DNA of 6,865 nt from Deltaproteobacteria bacterium RBG_13_61_14. Lineage in GTDB: Bacteria; RBG-13-61-14. Below are positions 6,845-6,865 of this stretch, piece after piece. Location of the stretch: NCBI GenBank assembly GCA_001797815.1, contig MGQK01000090.1:12416-19280 (forward strand). The letters run 5' to 3'. The notes beneath the pieces are model-generated. The model was given only the letters and a program-made list of their open reading frames with translations, was not told where the DNA came from and did no database searches. Every line of letters starts with the position of its first letter. Position 1 is the stretch's first letter. The position numbers and the translations under genes are program-made.

Positions 6845-6865
6845 GGCGCCCCCGCCAGGGCGCCA
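6844..6865. repeat. Perfect 8-bp inverted repeat over a start codon
   Basis: TGGCGCCC (6844-6851) and GGGCGCCA (6858-6865) are exact reverse complements around a 6-nt loop. The arms are all G/C except the terminal pair. On the minus strand the hairpin would span the G-rich ribosome site and end on the A of the ATG of the YfhO-family gene. It could limit translation, belong to a terminator of an upstream gene, or be chance in GC-rich DNA. The window ends at its last base, so the full extent is unknown. Confidence 0.45.

Overview
The window carries four protein-coding genes on GC-rich DNA (about 60% GC by eye). The organism looks like a Gram-negative bacterium with proteobacterial-type lipid metabolism. 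It has a full-length PlsB of E. coli architecture, a DedA very close to the E. coli type, and 7-bp tandem repeats in its spacers. A Desulfobacterota ('deltaproteobacterial') lineage is my best guess, but this is inference and no marker gene is present to settle it. I see no phage, insertion sequence, CRISPR array, tRNA or rRNA. Gene density is high and the longest gene-free stretch is about 100 bp.

Layout: (1) 2-871, plus strand, the C-terminal part of an AMP-forming acyl-CoA synthetase of the acetyl-CoA synthetase family, cut by the left edge. (2) 955-1626, plus strand, a complete DedA-family membrane protein. (3) 1627-1683, a short convergent spacer filled mostly by a degenerate 7-bp repeat. 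(4) 1684-4326, minus strand, a complete 880-residue glycerol-3-phosphate acyltransferase (PlsB). (5) 4327-4426, a spacer holding a candidate plsB promoter and an inverted pair of 7-bp repeat tracts, the right arm of which runs into the stop codon of the next gene. (6) 4427-6844, minus strand, a large YfhO-family (GT-C-like) polytopic membrane protein. (7) 6844-6865, a perfect 8-bp inverted repeat over the start region of that gene, at the right edge.

The genes share a cell-envelope and lipid theme. The ligase activates a carboxylic acid to its CoA ester. PlsB makes 1-acyl-glycerol-3-phosphate, the first step of phospholipid synthesis. DedA proteins are implicated in moving membrane lipids, including polyprenyl phosphate in some members. 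YfhO relatives in Firmicutes glycosylate envelope polymers from polyprenyl-phosphate sugars. The YfhO and plsB genes are co-directional and could be co-transcribed. dedA converges on plsB and cannot be in the same operon. A dedicated novel system is not evident. The most interesting points are an intact HX4D motif in the usually degenerate N-terminal half of PlsB, the two different heptamer repeat tracts flanking plsB, and the altered acyl pocket of the ligase.
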